From contig SYLI01000026.1 in the NCBI GenBank assembly GCA_005809105.1, positions 1 to 59,460 of the forward strand: a stretch of DNA of 59,460 bases. The letters are read 5' to 3'. This DNA comes from Verrucomicrobiales bacterium (lineage in GTDB: Bacteria; Verrucomicrobiota; Verrucomicrobiia; Limisphaerales; UBA1100). The notes below the pieces were generated by a model. The model ran no database searches, was not told the origin of the DNA, and saw nothing but the letters and a program-made list of their open reading frames with translations. Made by a program: the position numbers and the translations under genes. Positions within the stretch are counted from its first letter, which is position 1, and each line of letters opens with the position of its first letter. Positions 45,339 through 53,389 of the stretch are shown here, piece after piece.

Positions 45339-46814
45339 ATGAGCACGCCGGACAGACACCACTGCAGCGGCCCAATAGATCGGCGCGAGTTTCTCAATTG
45401 GGGCGGCATGGGACTGGGCGCGGTGGCACTCTCCTCGCTGCTGGCCGCGCCCCACGCGCGTGCTGCCGGCGGCCCCATTCGCCCGGTGATTGATCCCGTA
45501 AGACCCTACGCGCCACGCCCGCCGCATTTTCAGCCCAAGGCCCGGCGCGTGCTCATGGTGTTCTGCACTGGCGCCCTGAGCCATCTGGACACCTTCGACT
45601 ACAAGCCCGAGCTCATCCGCCGCCACAACACACCCATGCCGGGCATGGATCGGCTCGTCACTTTTCAGGGAGAGAACGGCAATCTCATCCGGCCCCTGTG
45701 GGATTTTCGCCCGCGCGGCCAGTGCGGCAAGATGACGAGCGAACTGCTTCCCCGCATTGGCGCGCTGGCCGACGAGCTGTGTTTCGTTCACTCGATGAGG
45801 GCCAAGTCCAACACACACGGCCCCGCAGAGAGCCAGATGAGCACGGGCTTTGTGCTCGATGGATTTCCCAGCATGGGCGCATGGGTGAGCTATGCGCTGG
45901 GAAGCGAGAGCCAGAACCTTCCTGCCTTCGTGGCGATTCCCGATCCGCGCGGCGTGCCGCAGATCAGCACGCGCCAGTGGGCGTCGGGCTTCCTACCTGC
46001 GGCGTATCAGGGCACGCCATTTAGTGCGGGCAAGCCCATCGCCAATCTGAACCGGCCCGCCTCGCTCAGCGCCGCAGGCGACACCGCCACGCGCGATTTT
46101 GTCCAGTGGCTCAACGAGCGGCAACTGGCGCGGCATCCGGGCGACACCGACCTTGCGGCGCGCATCGCCAGCTATGAACTGGCGGCGCGCATGCAGTTGG
46201 CGGCGGCCGAGGTGGGCGACTTCAAAGGCGAATCGGCTGCGACACTCGAACGCTACGGATGCAACGATACGAACCGGAACAAGTCGGGCTTCGCTCGCAA
46301 CTGCGTGCTGGCGCGGCGGCTTCTGGAGCGCGGCGTGCGGTTTGTGCAGCTTTTTAACGGCGCCTATGCCATGGGCGAAGGCGTTGGCAACTGGGATGGT
46401 CACAAGACCATTTCAGAGCAGTATCCCGGGCATGCGGCCATTCTGGACCAACCCTGCGCGGCGTTGCTGCTCGACCTCAAGTCGCGCGGTCTGCTGGCTG
46501 ACACCCTCGTTGCCTTTGTCTCTGAATTTGGCCGCATGCCGACGTTTCAGAAGGGCTCCAACGGGCGTGACCACAATCCCAAGGGGTTCACCATCTGGCT
46601 TGCGGGCGCGGGCGTGAAGGCCGGCCACAGCCACGGAGCCACAGATGAGTTTGGCTATCAGGCAGTGAAGAACACTGCCACCATCTACGATTTGCACGCC
46701 ACACTCCTGCACCTACTGGGCCTGAACCACGAACATCTTAGCTTTTACCACAACGGCATCGAGCGCCGCCTGACGGATGTCCACGGCGAAGTGCTGCGCG
46801 GAGTCCTCGCGTAG
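45339..46814 (+). CDS. Tat-exported DUF1501 protein, second copy
   Basis: A 491-residue DUF1501 family protein. The twin-arginine signal is DRREFLNWGGMGLGAVALSS. Landmarks match the first copy: CTGALSHLDTFDYKPEL, LDGFPSMGAWVSYALGSES, LLERGVRFVQLFNG, SEFGRMPTFQKGSNGRDHNP and RRLTDVHGEVLRGVL. Both copies share the phosphatase/sulfatase-like scaffold but differ clearly in sequence, so they likely serve different substrates. It directly follows its PSCyt partner, separated by 5 nt, and is surely co-transcribed with it. Confidence 0.93.
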   Translation: MSTPDRHHCSGPIDRREFLNWGGMGLGAVALSSLLAAPHARAAGGPIRPVIDPVRPYAPRPPHFQPKARRVLMVFCTGALSHLDTFDYKPELIRRHNTPMPGMDRLVTFQGENGNLIRPLWDFRPRGQCGKMTSELLPRIGALADELCFVHSMRAKSNTHGPAESQMSTGFVLDGFPSMGAWVSYALGSESQNLPAFVAIPDPRGVPQISTRQWASGFLPAAYQGTPFSAGKPIANLNRPASLSAAGDTATRDFVQWLNERQLARHPGDTDLAARIASYELAARMQLAAAEVGDFKGESAATLERYGCNDTNRNKSGFARNCVLARRLLERGVRFVQLFNGAYAMGEGVGNWDGHKTISEQYPGHAAILDQPCAALLLDLKSRGLLADTLVAFVSEFGRMPTFQKGSNGRDHNPKGFTIWLAGAGVKAGHSHGATDEFGYQAVKNTATIYDLHATLLHLLGLNHEHLSFYHNGIERRLTDVHGEVLRGVLA

Positions 46815-46816
46815 GC

Positions 46817-46845
46817 TTGCCGGGTTGGAGCGTGTGGCCTAGCCT
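46817..46845 (+). promoter_or_regulatory. Promoter-like pair ahead of a leaderless GTG start
   Basis: TTGCCG (46817-46822), 17-nt spacer, TAGCCT (46840-46845), then 8 nt to GTG 46854. It sits in the 39-nt gap after the DUF1501 stop, so the beta-helix gene may have its own promoter. Confidence 0.45.
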
Positions 46846-46853
46846 TGGTCACA

Positions 46854-48176
46854 GTGTCCCACGTGAAGAATTTTGGCGCTGTCGGCGACGGTCGGCACGA
46901 TGACACCGCAGCGCTGCAGCACGCGCTGGATACCGGCGAGCGGCTGGTGGTGTTTCCCCGCGGCACCTACCGCATATTGAAGCCGCTCGTGGTGAATCTC
47001 GACCGAACCGGCCCCATTGCGCTCAGCGGCAGCGGTGGCACGGCGGCGCTTTTAATGGAGGGCGCGGGGCCGGCATTGCGGCTGCGCGGCACACACCAAG
47101 GCACCGCAGAACCTGCCTCGATTGCTGCGGGAGTTTGGGCTCAACAACGGATGCCATCGGTGAGCGGATTGGAAATTGTCGGGGCACATCCCGAGGCCTC
47201 GGGCATCGAATTGGAAGGCACCCTGCAGGCCACGCTCACGGGCCTTCTTATCCGGCAATGCCGATATGGGATTCACTTGATCGGGCGCAACCGCAATTTT
47301 CTGCTGTCGCACTCGCACATCTACCACGGACGCGGGGTGGCCATCGGTGTTTACTTGGATGGCGTCAACCTCCATCAGGCCAACATCGTGGGCTGCCATA
47401 TCAGCTACCACGGACACGCAGGCATCAAGATTGCGCGCAGCGAGGTGCGCAACTTGCAAATCACCGGCTGCGACATCGAATACAACTTCGACCCGGCCGC
47501 CGCTGACTCGGCCGATGTGTGGATTGACTCGCGCGAGGGCACGGTGCGCGAGGGCACCATCGCCTCGTGCACCATCCAGGCCAAGTACAGCCCGGGCGGC
47601 TGCAACGTGAGGATGGAAGGCGGCCGCGAAGAGGCCACCGACGCGGGGCTGTGGACCCTCACCGGCAATGTCATCCAGAGCCAGCACACCAACCTCCTGC
47701 TGCGCCGGTGCCGCGGGGTCGTGGTCACGGGCAACTCGTTCTGCTCCGCTGAATACCGCTCCATCGTGGTGGACCAGTGCCGCAACGTGGCCGTGGGCAC
47801 CAACACCATTGATTACAATCCCGACTATCCGGGCGCGCGCACCGACGGTGTGCGCGTGTCCCGCAGCGCGGGCGTGTCGCTCAACGGATTAAACCTCGAA
47901 TCCTGCCGCGCGGGCGACGCAGCCTCGGGCGCCCCCATCGAGGTGTTTGACACCGAGAACTTCCTTGTGGCGAACTGCCAGGTGCTCTCACCCCTGCACC
48001 GCGGTCTGCACCTCCGCGCCGTGCGGAACGCCGTGGTGAACGGCTGCCTTGTGCGCGGCGCACGGCAGACGCCAGCAACGCTCAGCGAATCGCTGCTGCT
48101 CACGGGCTGCGAGGGCGTGGAACTGGGTGCCAACGCGTTCGAGAAGGGGGCGCGCGGCGCGGTTCAGCGGGAGTGA
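46854..48176 (+). CDS. Right-handed beta-helix protein (pectate lyase 3-like)
   Basis: A 440-residue protein. The N-terminal NFGAVGDGRHDDTAALQHAL is the entry signature of pectate-lyase-3/glycoside hydrolase 28-like parallel beta-helices. The rest is a chain of short strands with turn repeats such as VVTGNSF, VAVGTNTI and VSLNGLNLES. There is no signal peptide, which is odd for this fold if it acts on extracellular polysaccharide. GTG 46854 is chosen for its spacing to TAGCCT; TTG 46845 is an in-frame alternative. The substrate is unknown, and a structural rather than enzymatic role is possible. Convergent with sdhB. Confidence 0.85.
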   Translation: MSHVKNFGAVGDGRHDDTAALQHALDTGERLVVFPRGTYRILKPLVVNLDRTGPIALSGSGGTAALLMEGAGPALRLRGTHQGTAEPASIAAGVWAQQRMPSVSGLEIVGAHPEASGIELEGTLQATLTGLLIRQCRYGIHLIGRNRNFLLSHSHIYHGRGVAIGVYLDGVNLHQANIVGCHISYHGHAGIKIARSEVRNLQITGCDIEYNFDPAAADSADVWIDSREGTVREGTIASCTIQAKYSPGGCNVRMEGGREEATDAGLWTLTGNVIQSQHTNLLLRRCRGVVVTGNSFCSAEYRSIVVDQCRNVAVGTNTIDYNPDYPGARTDGVRVSRSAGVSLNGLNLESCRAGDAASGAPIEVFDTENFLVANCQVLSPLHRGLHLRAVRNAVVNGCLVRGARQTPATLSESLLLTGCEGVELGANAFEKGARGAVQRE

Positions 48177-48193
48177 CGGATGCTCTTTTGCGC

Positions 48194-48973
48194 TTAGGAG
48201 GACGGCCCGCCGGAAGCCTTGTCTGTGCTGTGAAACCAGCGCCAGAGTGAGCCAAACGGGTCGTAGTGCCGGTCCACCACGCGCTCCTTGAGGGGGATGA
48301 TGGCGTTGTCGGTGATGGTGATGTGCTCCGGGCACACCTTGGTGCAGCACTTGGTGATGTTGCAGTAGCCGATGCCGTGGGCCTTGCGAAGTTCGTCGGT
48401 GCGATCCTCCACATCCAACGGGTGCATCTCCAACGCAGCGGCATACACGAGAAAACGCGGCCCGATGAACTCGTCGTGCTTGCGGTGGTCGCGCAGCACG
48501 TGGCAGACATTCTGGCACAGGAAGCACTCGATGCACTTGCGGAACTCCTGAACGCGGTCCACGTCGGATTGCGCCATCCGCCAGGTTCCGTCGGCGGCAT
48601 CGGGCTGACGCGGCCGGAAAGGTTTGATCCGCTTCTTGACCTCGAAATTCCACGACACATCCGCCACGAGGTCGCGCACTGGCACGAACGCCTGCATGGG
48701 CCGCAGCGTGACAGCCCGGCCGGGAGGCGTCTCCTTCAGCACTTCGTCCATGCGCGTCATGCACATGAGGCGCGGATGGCCGTTGACCTCCGCGCTGCAC
48801 GACCCGCACTTGCCCGCCTTGCAATTCCAGCGGCACGCCAGATCGTTCGCCGACTCCGCCTGAATCTGATGCACGGCATCGAGCACCACCATCCCCTCGG
48901 TGATCTCGGTGGCATATTCCTGAAAGCCCCCGGTCGCCGTTCCACGCCAAATCTGGAAATTCACGCGTCCCAT
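48194..48973 (-). CDS. sdhB: Succinate dehydrogenase iron-sulfur subunit
   Basis: A 259-residue subunit of complex II that passes electrons from SdhA flavin to the quinone site. The N-terminal 2Fe-2S ferredoxin domain has CRWNCKAGKCGSCSAEV and a later Cys in LMCMTR. The C-terminal domain has CIECFLCQNVCHV for the 4Fe-4S cluster and CNITKCCTKVCPE for the 3Fe-4S cluster. The ATG at 48973 abuts the SdhA stop with no gap, so translation is probably coupled. It is the last gene of the sdhCAB operon. High confidence. Confidence 0.95.
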   Translation of the reverse strand: MGRVNFQIWRGTATGGFQEYATEITEGMVVLDAVHQIQAESANDLACRWNCKAGKCGSCSAEVNGHPRLMCMTRMDEVLKETPPGRAVTLRPMQAFVPVRDLVADVSWNFEVKKRIKPFRPRQPDAADGTWRMAQSDVDRVQEFRKCIECFLCQNVCHVLRDHRKHDEFIGPRFLVYAAALEMHPLDVEDRTDELRKAHGIGYCNITKCCTKVCPEHITITDNAIIPLKERVVDRHYDPFGSLWRWFHSTDKASGGPSS

Positions 48974-50785
48974 TTACTTGTGCTCCTCGATGACCTGCTT
49001 CAATTCGTCGCGCAGGGGAACCAACGGCGTCCGCTCCACGACCATGCCGCCGTCGGTGCCGCGGCGGAAGACGAGGTTAAATTTGCCCCACTCGGCCACC
49101 TTGTCGGGGAAGTCGTCGCGCGTGTGCGCACCCCGGCTTTCCTTGCGCTCCAGTGCTGCGCGCGCAGAAATTTCGCTCACCGTGAGCAGGCACGTGAGAT
49201 CCAGAGCGGTGTGCCAGCCGGGGTTGTACTCACGGTTTCCTGGCGCACTCGCCTTCGCAGCGCGCGCCTTGAGCTTGTCCAGCTCCACGAGGGCTTCTTG
49301 CAACTCCGACTCCTGACGGACGATGCCCACCTTGGCCTGCATCATCTCCTGAAGATCCTGCTGGATTTGATAGGGGCTTTCGCCGCCAGTGCGATCCAGG
49401 GGCGCCAGCGCCTTTTGCGCCGCGGTATCCACCGCGTGAATGTCAATGGCACCTGACCCGTGCGCCTTGGCGTACTGGGCCGCATGAGCCCCCGCGCGCT
49501 TGCCAAACACGAGCAGGTCGGAGAGCGAATTGCCACCCAGTCGATTGGCCCCGTGTAATCCGGCGGCCACCTCGCCGGCCGCGAACAGACCGGGCACCGT
49601 GCTCATCTGGGTGTCGCCATTCACGCGCACGCCGCCCATCGTGTAGTGCGTGGTGGGGCCCACCTCCATCGGCTCAGCCGTGATGTCGATGTTCGCCAGC
49701 TGCATGAACTGGTGGTACATGCTGGGAAGTTTTTTGCGAATGTGATCGGGCGCGTTGGCAATGCGTTCCTTGATCCACGCGATGTCCAGATACACGCCGC
49801 CGTGCGGCGAGCCGCGCCCCTCGCGTACTTCGCGCCGGATGCAGCGCGCCACGTGGTCGCGCGTGAGCAGTTCGGGCGGACGCCGCGCGTTCTTGTCGCC
49901 GGTCACATAGCGCCAGCCTTCCTCGGGCGTGTCCGAGGTGGACTTGCGGTACGGCTCGGGGATGTCATTAAACATGAACCGCTCGCCTAGACTGTTTTTG
50001 AGCACGCCGCCTTCTCCGCGTACGCCCTCGGTGACGAGAATGCCGCGCACGCTGGGCGGCCACACCATGCCGGTGGGGTGGAATTGGATGAACTCCATGT
50101 CCATGAGGTCCGCGCCGGCGTGGTAGGCCAGCGACTGTCCATCGCCCGTGTACTCCCAGCTGTTGCTCGTGATCTTAAACGCGCGCCCGATGCCGCCGGT
50201 GGCCAGCACAATGGCCTTGGCTCGAAATATCCGGAAGCGGCCGCGTTCGCGGTCGTAGGCCAGGGCGCCCACCACGCGGCTTCCATCCTTCAAGAGCTCC
50301 ACCACCGTGCATTCCATGTGCACGTCGATTCCCTGATGGATGCCGTGATCCTGCAGCGTGCGGATCATCTCCAGGCCCGTGCGGTCGCCCACATGCGCCA
50401 GCCGGGGATACGCGTGCCCGCCAAAGTTGCGCTGCAGAATGCGGCCGTCGCGCGTGCGGTCAAAGAGCGCCCCCCACGACTCCAGCTCATGCACGCAGCC
50501 GGGCGCCTCCTGGGCGTGCAGCTCGGCCATGCGCGGGTTGTTGAGGTACTGGCCGCCGCGCATGGTGTCGGCAAAGTGGACCTTCCACGAGTCGCGCTCA
50601 TCGACATTGGCCAGCGCTGCCGCCAGCCCACCCTCGGCCATGACGGTGTGCGCCTTGCCAAGGAGCGATTTGCAAACCAAGCCGACGGAAACGCCCCCGG
50701 CCGCGGCCTCGATTGCGGCGCGCAGTCCTGCGCCGCCGGCGCCAATCACCAGTACGTCATGCTCGTGCGTCTGAAATTCTGCCAT
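48974..50785 (-). CDS. sdhA: Succinate dehydrogenase flavoprotein subunit
   Basis: A 603-residue catalytic subunit that oxidises succinate to fumarate. Visible features are the FAD-binding VLVIGAGGAGLRAAIEA near the N-terminus, AEGGLAAALANV, the flavin-attachment His in NFGGHAYPR, the active-site HPTGM with Arg in RGEGGVLKNS, and GANRLGGNSLSDLLVFGKRAG near residue 400. Length is normal. It lies 15 nt after sdhC and directly before sdhB. Fumarate reductase in reverse cannot be excluded from sequence alone, but the rest of the window suggests aerobic life. Confidence 0.96.
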   Translation of the reverse strand: MAEFQTHEHDVLVIGAGGAGLRAAIEAAAGGVSVGLVCKSLLGKAHTVMAEGGLAAALANVDERDSWKVHFADTMRGGQYLNNPRMAELHAQEAPGCVHELESWGALFDRTRDGRILQRNFGGHAYPRLAHVGDRTGLEMIRTLQDHGIHQGIDVHMECTVVELLKDGSRVVGALAYDRERGRFRIFRAKAIVLATGGIGRAFKITSNSWEYTGDGQSLAYHAGADLMDMEFIQFHPTGMVWPPSVRGILVTEGVRGEGGVLKNSLGERFMFNDIPEPYRKSTSDTPEEGWRYVTGDKNARRPPELLTRDHVARCIRREVREGRGSPHGGVYLDIAWIKERIANAPDHIRKKLPSMYHQFMQLANIDITAEPMEVGPTTHYTMGGVRVNGDTQMSTVPGLFAAGEVAAGLHGANRLGGNSLSDLLVFGKRAGAHAAQYAKAHGSGAIDIHAVDTAAQKALAPLDRTGGESPYQIQQDLQEMMQAKVGIVRQESELQEALVELDKLKARAAKASAPGNREYNPGWHTALDLTCLLTVSEISARAALERKESRGAHTRDDFPDKVAEWGKFNLVFRRGTDGGMVVERTPLVPLRDELKQVIEEHK

Positions 50786-50800
50786 GTCAGTCCTTGATGC

Positions 50801-51616
50801 CTAGAACAGGCGGATGTCTTTCCACACGCCGCTGGCGCACATCCACACATACAGGTCGGTGAAGCCCACCCAGAAGAGGCTGCACCACGCCCAGACCATG
50901 TGCCGTGAGTTGAGGCTGCTGACGCAGTTGTAGCAACCGTGGCGCCCCGGTGCCTGCGAAAGCTCGTCCATTCCGCCGCCCACCAGATGCCGCGCGGAAT
51001 GGCAGCCAAACGTGTAGCCCCCCAGGAGCAGGCAATTGATGGCCAGCACCAGCGTTCCCACGCTCATGCCAAAGTGCTCGACCCCGCCCTGCGTGCGCCA
51101 GCAGGCGAGATACGCATCATGCGCCAGAAGGCCGATGAACAACGCGGCGACGTAAAAGAAGTAACGGTGGATGTTCTGGAAGATGAGGGGCAGCGAGTGT
51201 TCACCAAGATAGGATGAGCGCGGCTCGCCCACGGCGCAGTTGATGGGGTCGGCCCAGAAGGCCTTGTAGTAGGCACCCCGATAGTAATAGCAGGTGAAGC
51301 GGAACCCCGCCGGCGCCCACAGGATGAGAAACGCCGGCGACACCCATTGGGGCATCCAGCCGGGAAACTCACCAAGCCACGCATGCACGTTGTGGGGCGC
51401 GTGCGCGAAAAGCAAGGGAGAGAAAAACGGCGAGAGAAGGAATTGGGCGTCGTCGCCCGCCACCAGAAAGTGCTTTCCATGCACGGCGCGCGCCGTGGAG
51501 TAGACGATGAAAGCCGAGAGCCCAAGGAAGGTGAGCAGCGGCTGCACCCACCAATGGTCTCGGCGCAACGTCTGGCCAAAGCGCGCCTGAGGAAAAAATG
51601 CCTGTCCGTCGGACAT
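50801..51616 (-). CDS. sdhC: Succinate dehydrogenase membrane anchor (SdhC-like cytochrome b)
   Basis: A 271-residue membrane subunit with about five to six hydrophobic segments. It resembles the large single-anchor SdhC seen in several non-proteobacterial phyla: YYYRGAYYKAFWADP, the His-bearing NIHRYFFYVAALFIGLLAHD and GGYTFGCHSARHLVGGG. The C-terminal region has an unusual Cys cluster, GCYNCVSSLNSRH. No SdhD is encoded nearby, which fits a single-subunit anchor. ATG 51616 is chosen over the open frame to 51778; GGCGGGA lies just upstream. It heads the sdhCAB operon. Confidence 0.88.
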   Translation of the reverse strand: MSDGQAFFPQARFGQTLRRDHWWVQPLLTFLGLSAFIVYSTARAVHGKHFLVAGDDAQFLLSPFFSPLLFAHAPHNVHAWLGEFPGWMPQWVSPAFLILWAPAGFRFTCYYYRGAYYKAFWADPINCAVGEPRSSYLGEHSLPLIFQNIHRYFFYVAALFIGLLAHDAYLACWRTQGGVEHFGMSVGTLVLAINCLLLGGYTFGCHSARHLVGGGMDELSQAPGRHGCYNCVSSLNSRHMVWAWCSLFWVGFTDLYVWMCASGVWKDIRLF

Positions 51617-51624
51617 ATCCCGCC

Positions 51625-51638
51625 TTGGGGTTCCCCAA
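51625..51638. repeat. Perfect 14-nt palindrome upstream of sdhC
   Basis: TTGGGG-TT-CCCCAA lies 8 nt ahead of the sdhC ATG and is flanked by an A-run on its far side. In the sdh transcript it would sit in the 5' leader beside the ribosome binding site, so it could be a regulatory hairpin or a protein site. Confidence 0.35.
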
Positions 51639-51787
51639 AAAAGCAAAAGCTCTTTACCGGGTGCGCCTTCCAGACGCAAGACCCGATTCCTCCTAATGAG
51701 TTGCATGAGTTTGCGCGCCCTTCCTGTGGCGGCGAGTGCGCACGCGCACCCGTGCTGTGGGCTTGATTGGCAGGGCACTTTTGCGCT

Positions 51788-52018
51788 ATGAATTGCCCTG
51801 TGAGGTTGGTCGCTTTGTCCCTGCTCGTGCTCTCAGCTGTGCTTCTCTTGGGAACCGGCTGCGCCGGCTGGAGTCCGTTCGTCCGGGATTCCAAGTGCCA
51901 GCGGATGTGGGGCTATCCGCCCGAGAAGCTCGCCCAGTGGCTCAACATCCCTGCGCGCGATCGGACAAGGCTGGAGGATTTCTACGGCGAAGGCGCCACC
52001 GGCACGTCCGCCCCGTAG
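51788..52018 (+). CDS. Very small lipoprotein, unknown function
   Basis: A 76-residue lipoprotein. MNCPVRLVALSLLVLSAVLL is the signal, with lipobox LGTGC and Cys25 as the lipid site. The mature 52 residues are polar (GWSPFVRDSKCQRMWGYPPE, then a charged helix) and carry one more Cys. The ATG at 51788 is used; a TTG upstream at 51767 is less likely. It is transcribed away from sdhC. The next gene, an L,D-transpeptidase, starts about 100 nt downstream in the same direction, so a cell envelope role is plausible. Confidence 0.68.
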   Translation: MNCPVRLVALSLLVLSAVLLLGTGCAGWSPFVRDSKCQRMWGYPPEKLAQWLNIPARDRTRLEDFYGEGATGTSAP

Positions 52019-52120
52019 GCCAGCTGCGCACGCCCCTTCGGGAATTCTATTCACAGAGCCATTTCGTTCTCGCCAAACCCAAGGACCTTTATTTGACTGA
52101 CCCTTATGGGAGGCAGTCCA

Positions 52121-53359
52121 GTGCATTCGTTTCCGCCACCTGCAGACAAGCGTTGGTGGCGCCATTTGCTTTGGATGCTGCCGCTGGCCGCGGTGATCGG
52201 GCTGCTGCTCTCCAAGTTGAGAGCCGATCGGCCCGCGCCGGAGCGACGCGCCGAATTGCCACCCGCTGAGCAACCCCAGCACACCAATCCGCCGCCACGC
52301 GTGTTGGACACCAACCCGCCGCCGCTGCGGCCCGCTCCGGGCCAACAGGTGTCAAACACCAACACGTCCACGTCATGGCGCGAAATCGGTCGGAGCTTCC
52401 CCTCCACCACCAACACGCCCTCGCCCACGGATCTCGCGCGCTTTCCCTCGCGCCGCATCGACTGGAGTTCGCCCAGGGAAACCAACGCGCCGCCGGCCTC
52501 GGCTCTTTCGCCGAAGGATTCCTTCGAGTTGCAGCTTGCACTGGACCGCCGCGGGTTCTCGCCCGGCAATATTGATGGCATGGCTGGCGGGCAAACCGCG
52601 GCGGCCATCCGCGCCTTTCAATCCTCCCAACGGCTCCCCCTCTCGGGTGTGCTGGATCCGGCAACGAAGGCACGGCTGACCTTCGCGCCGCCGGCTTGGA
52701 CCACGCGCACGCTCACCACCAATGATCTCGCGCGCCTTCTGCCGCTGGGAAAAACCTGGACGGAAAAATCCCTCCAGCCCCGCGTGGACTACGAAACGCT
52801 GCTGGAATTGGTGGCCGAGCAACACCACACCTCCCAGCGCCTGCTCCAGAAAGAAAATCCCGGAGTGGTTTGGGAGGGACTGGCTGCCGGTGCCGTGGTG
52901 CGCGTTCCCAATGTCGCCGCACCCGTTCCGAGCGGCCGCGCCGCGCAACTTCGCATCCGGCTTTCTCAAAACACGCTCGAGGCTCTGGACGAGGAGGGCC
53001 TTGTGATGATGCATTTCCCCTGCAGCATCGCCACCAAGGTAGAGAGGCGCCCGGTGGGTGAGCTGCACATTGTGTCCATCGCGCCCCAGCCCGACTACAC
53101 CTTTGACCCCGCCAATTTTCCTGACTCGCCCGAGGCAAAGCGCGCCAGCGGCAGGTTGATGATCAAGCCCGGTCCCAACAATCCGGTGGGCTCGGTGTGG
53201 ATCGGTCTGGACCGGCCCGGCTACGGCATCCACGGCACCCCCGATCCGGACAAAGTGGGGCGCACCACGTCGCTGGGCTGCTTCCGGCTGGCTAACTGGA
53301 ACGCGGAGCGGCTGCTGTCCGTGGTGCGCACCGGGATGCCCGTGCTGGTGGAGCCTTGA
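52121..53359 (+). CDS. L,D-transpeptidase (YkuD) with peptidoglycan-binding domain
   Basis: A 412-residue envelope enzyme that makes 3-3 crosslinks or attaches proteins to peptidoglycan. A signal-anchor helix (about 15-32) precedes a Pro/Asn/Thr-rich linker. A PG_binding_1 domain follows (about 135-190; FELQLALDRRGFSPGNIDG), then a LysM-like stretch (about 220-275) and a YkuD catalytic domain with IHGTP (His371) and TTSLGCFRL (Cys387). GTG 52121 is chosen because GGGAGG (52108-52113) lies 7 nt upstream; ATG 52106 is in frame five codons earlier. The following gene is convergent. Confidence 0.9.
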   Translation: MHSFPPPADKRWWRHLLWMLPLAAVIGLLLSKLRADRPAPERRAELPPAEQPQHTNPPPRVLDTNPPPLRPAPGQQVSNTNTSTSWREIGRSFPSTTNTPSPTDLARFPSRRIDWSSPRETNAPPASALSPKDSFELQLALDRRGFSPGNIDGMAGGQTAAAIRAFQSSQRLPLSGVLDPATKARLTFAPPAWTTRTLTTNDLARLLPLGKTWTEKSLQPRVDYETLLELVAEQHHTSQRLLQKENPGVVWEGLAAGAVVRVPNVAAPVPSGRAAQLRIRLSQNTLEALDEEGLVMMHFPCSIATKVERRPVGELHIVSIAPQPDYTFDPANFPDSPEAKRASGRLMIKPGPNNPVGSVWIGLDRPGYGIHGTPDPDKVGRTTSLGCFRLANWNAERLLSVVRTGMPVLVEP

Positions 53360-53363
53360 GGAG

Positions 53364-53389
53364 GCGCGGCGCGTCAATCGCGTCCGCGC
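53364..53389. terminator. GC-rich stem-loop at a convergent junction
   Basis: GCGCGG-CGCG (53364-53373) pairs with CGCG-T-CCGCGC (53379-53389), with a 5-nt loop holding the stop codon of the minus-strand MFS gene and one bulged T. There is no T-run. Confidence 0.3.
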
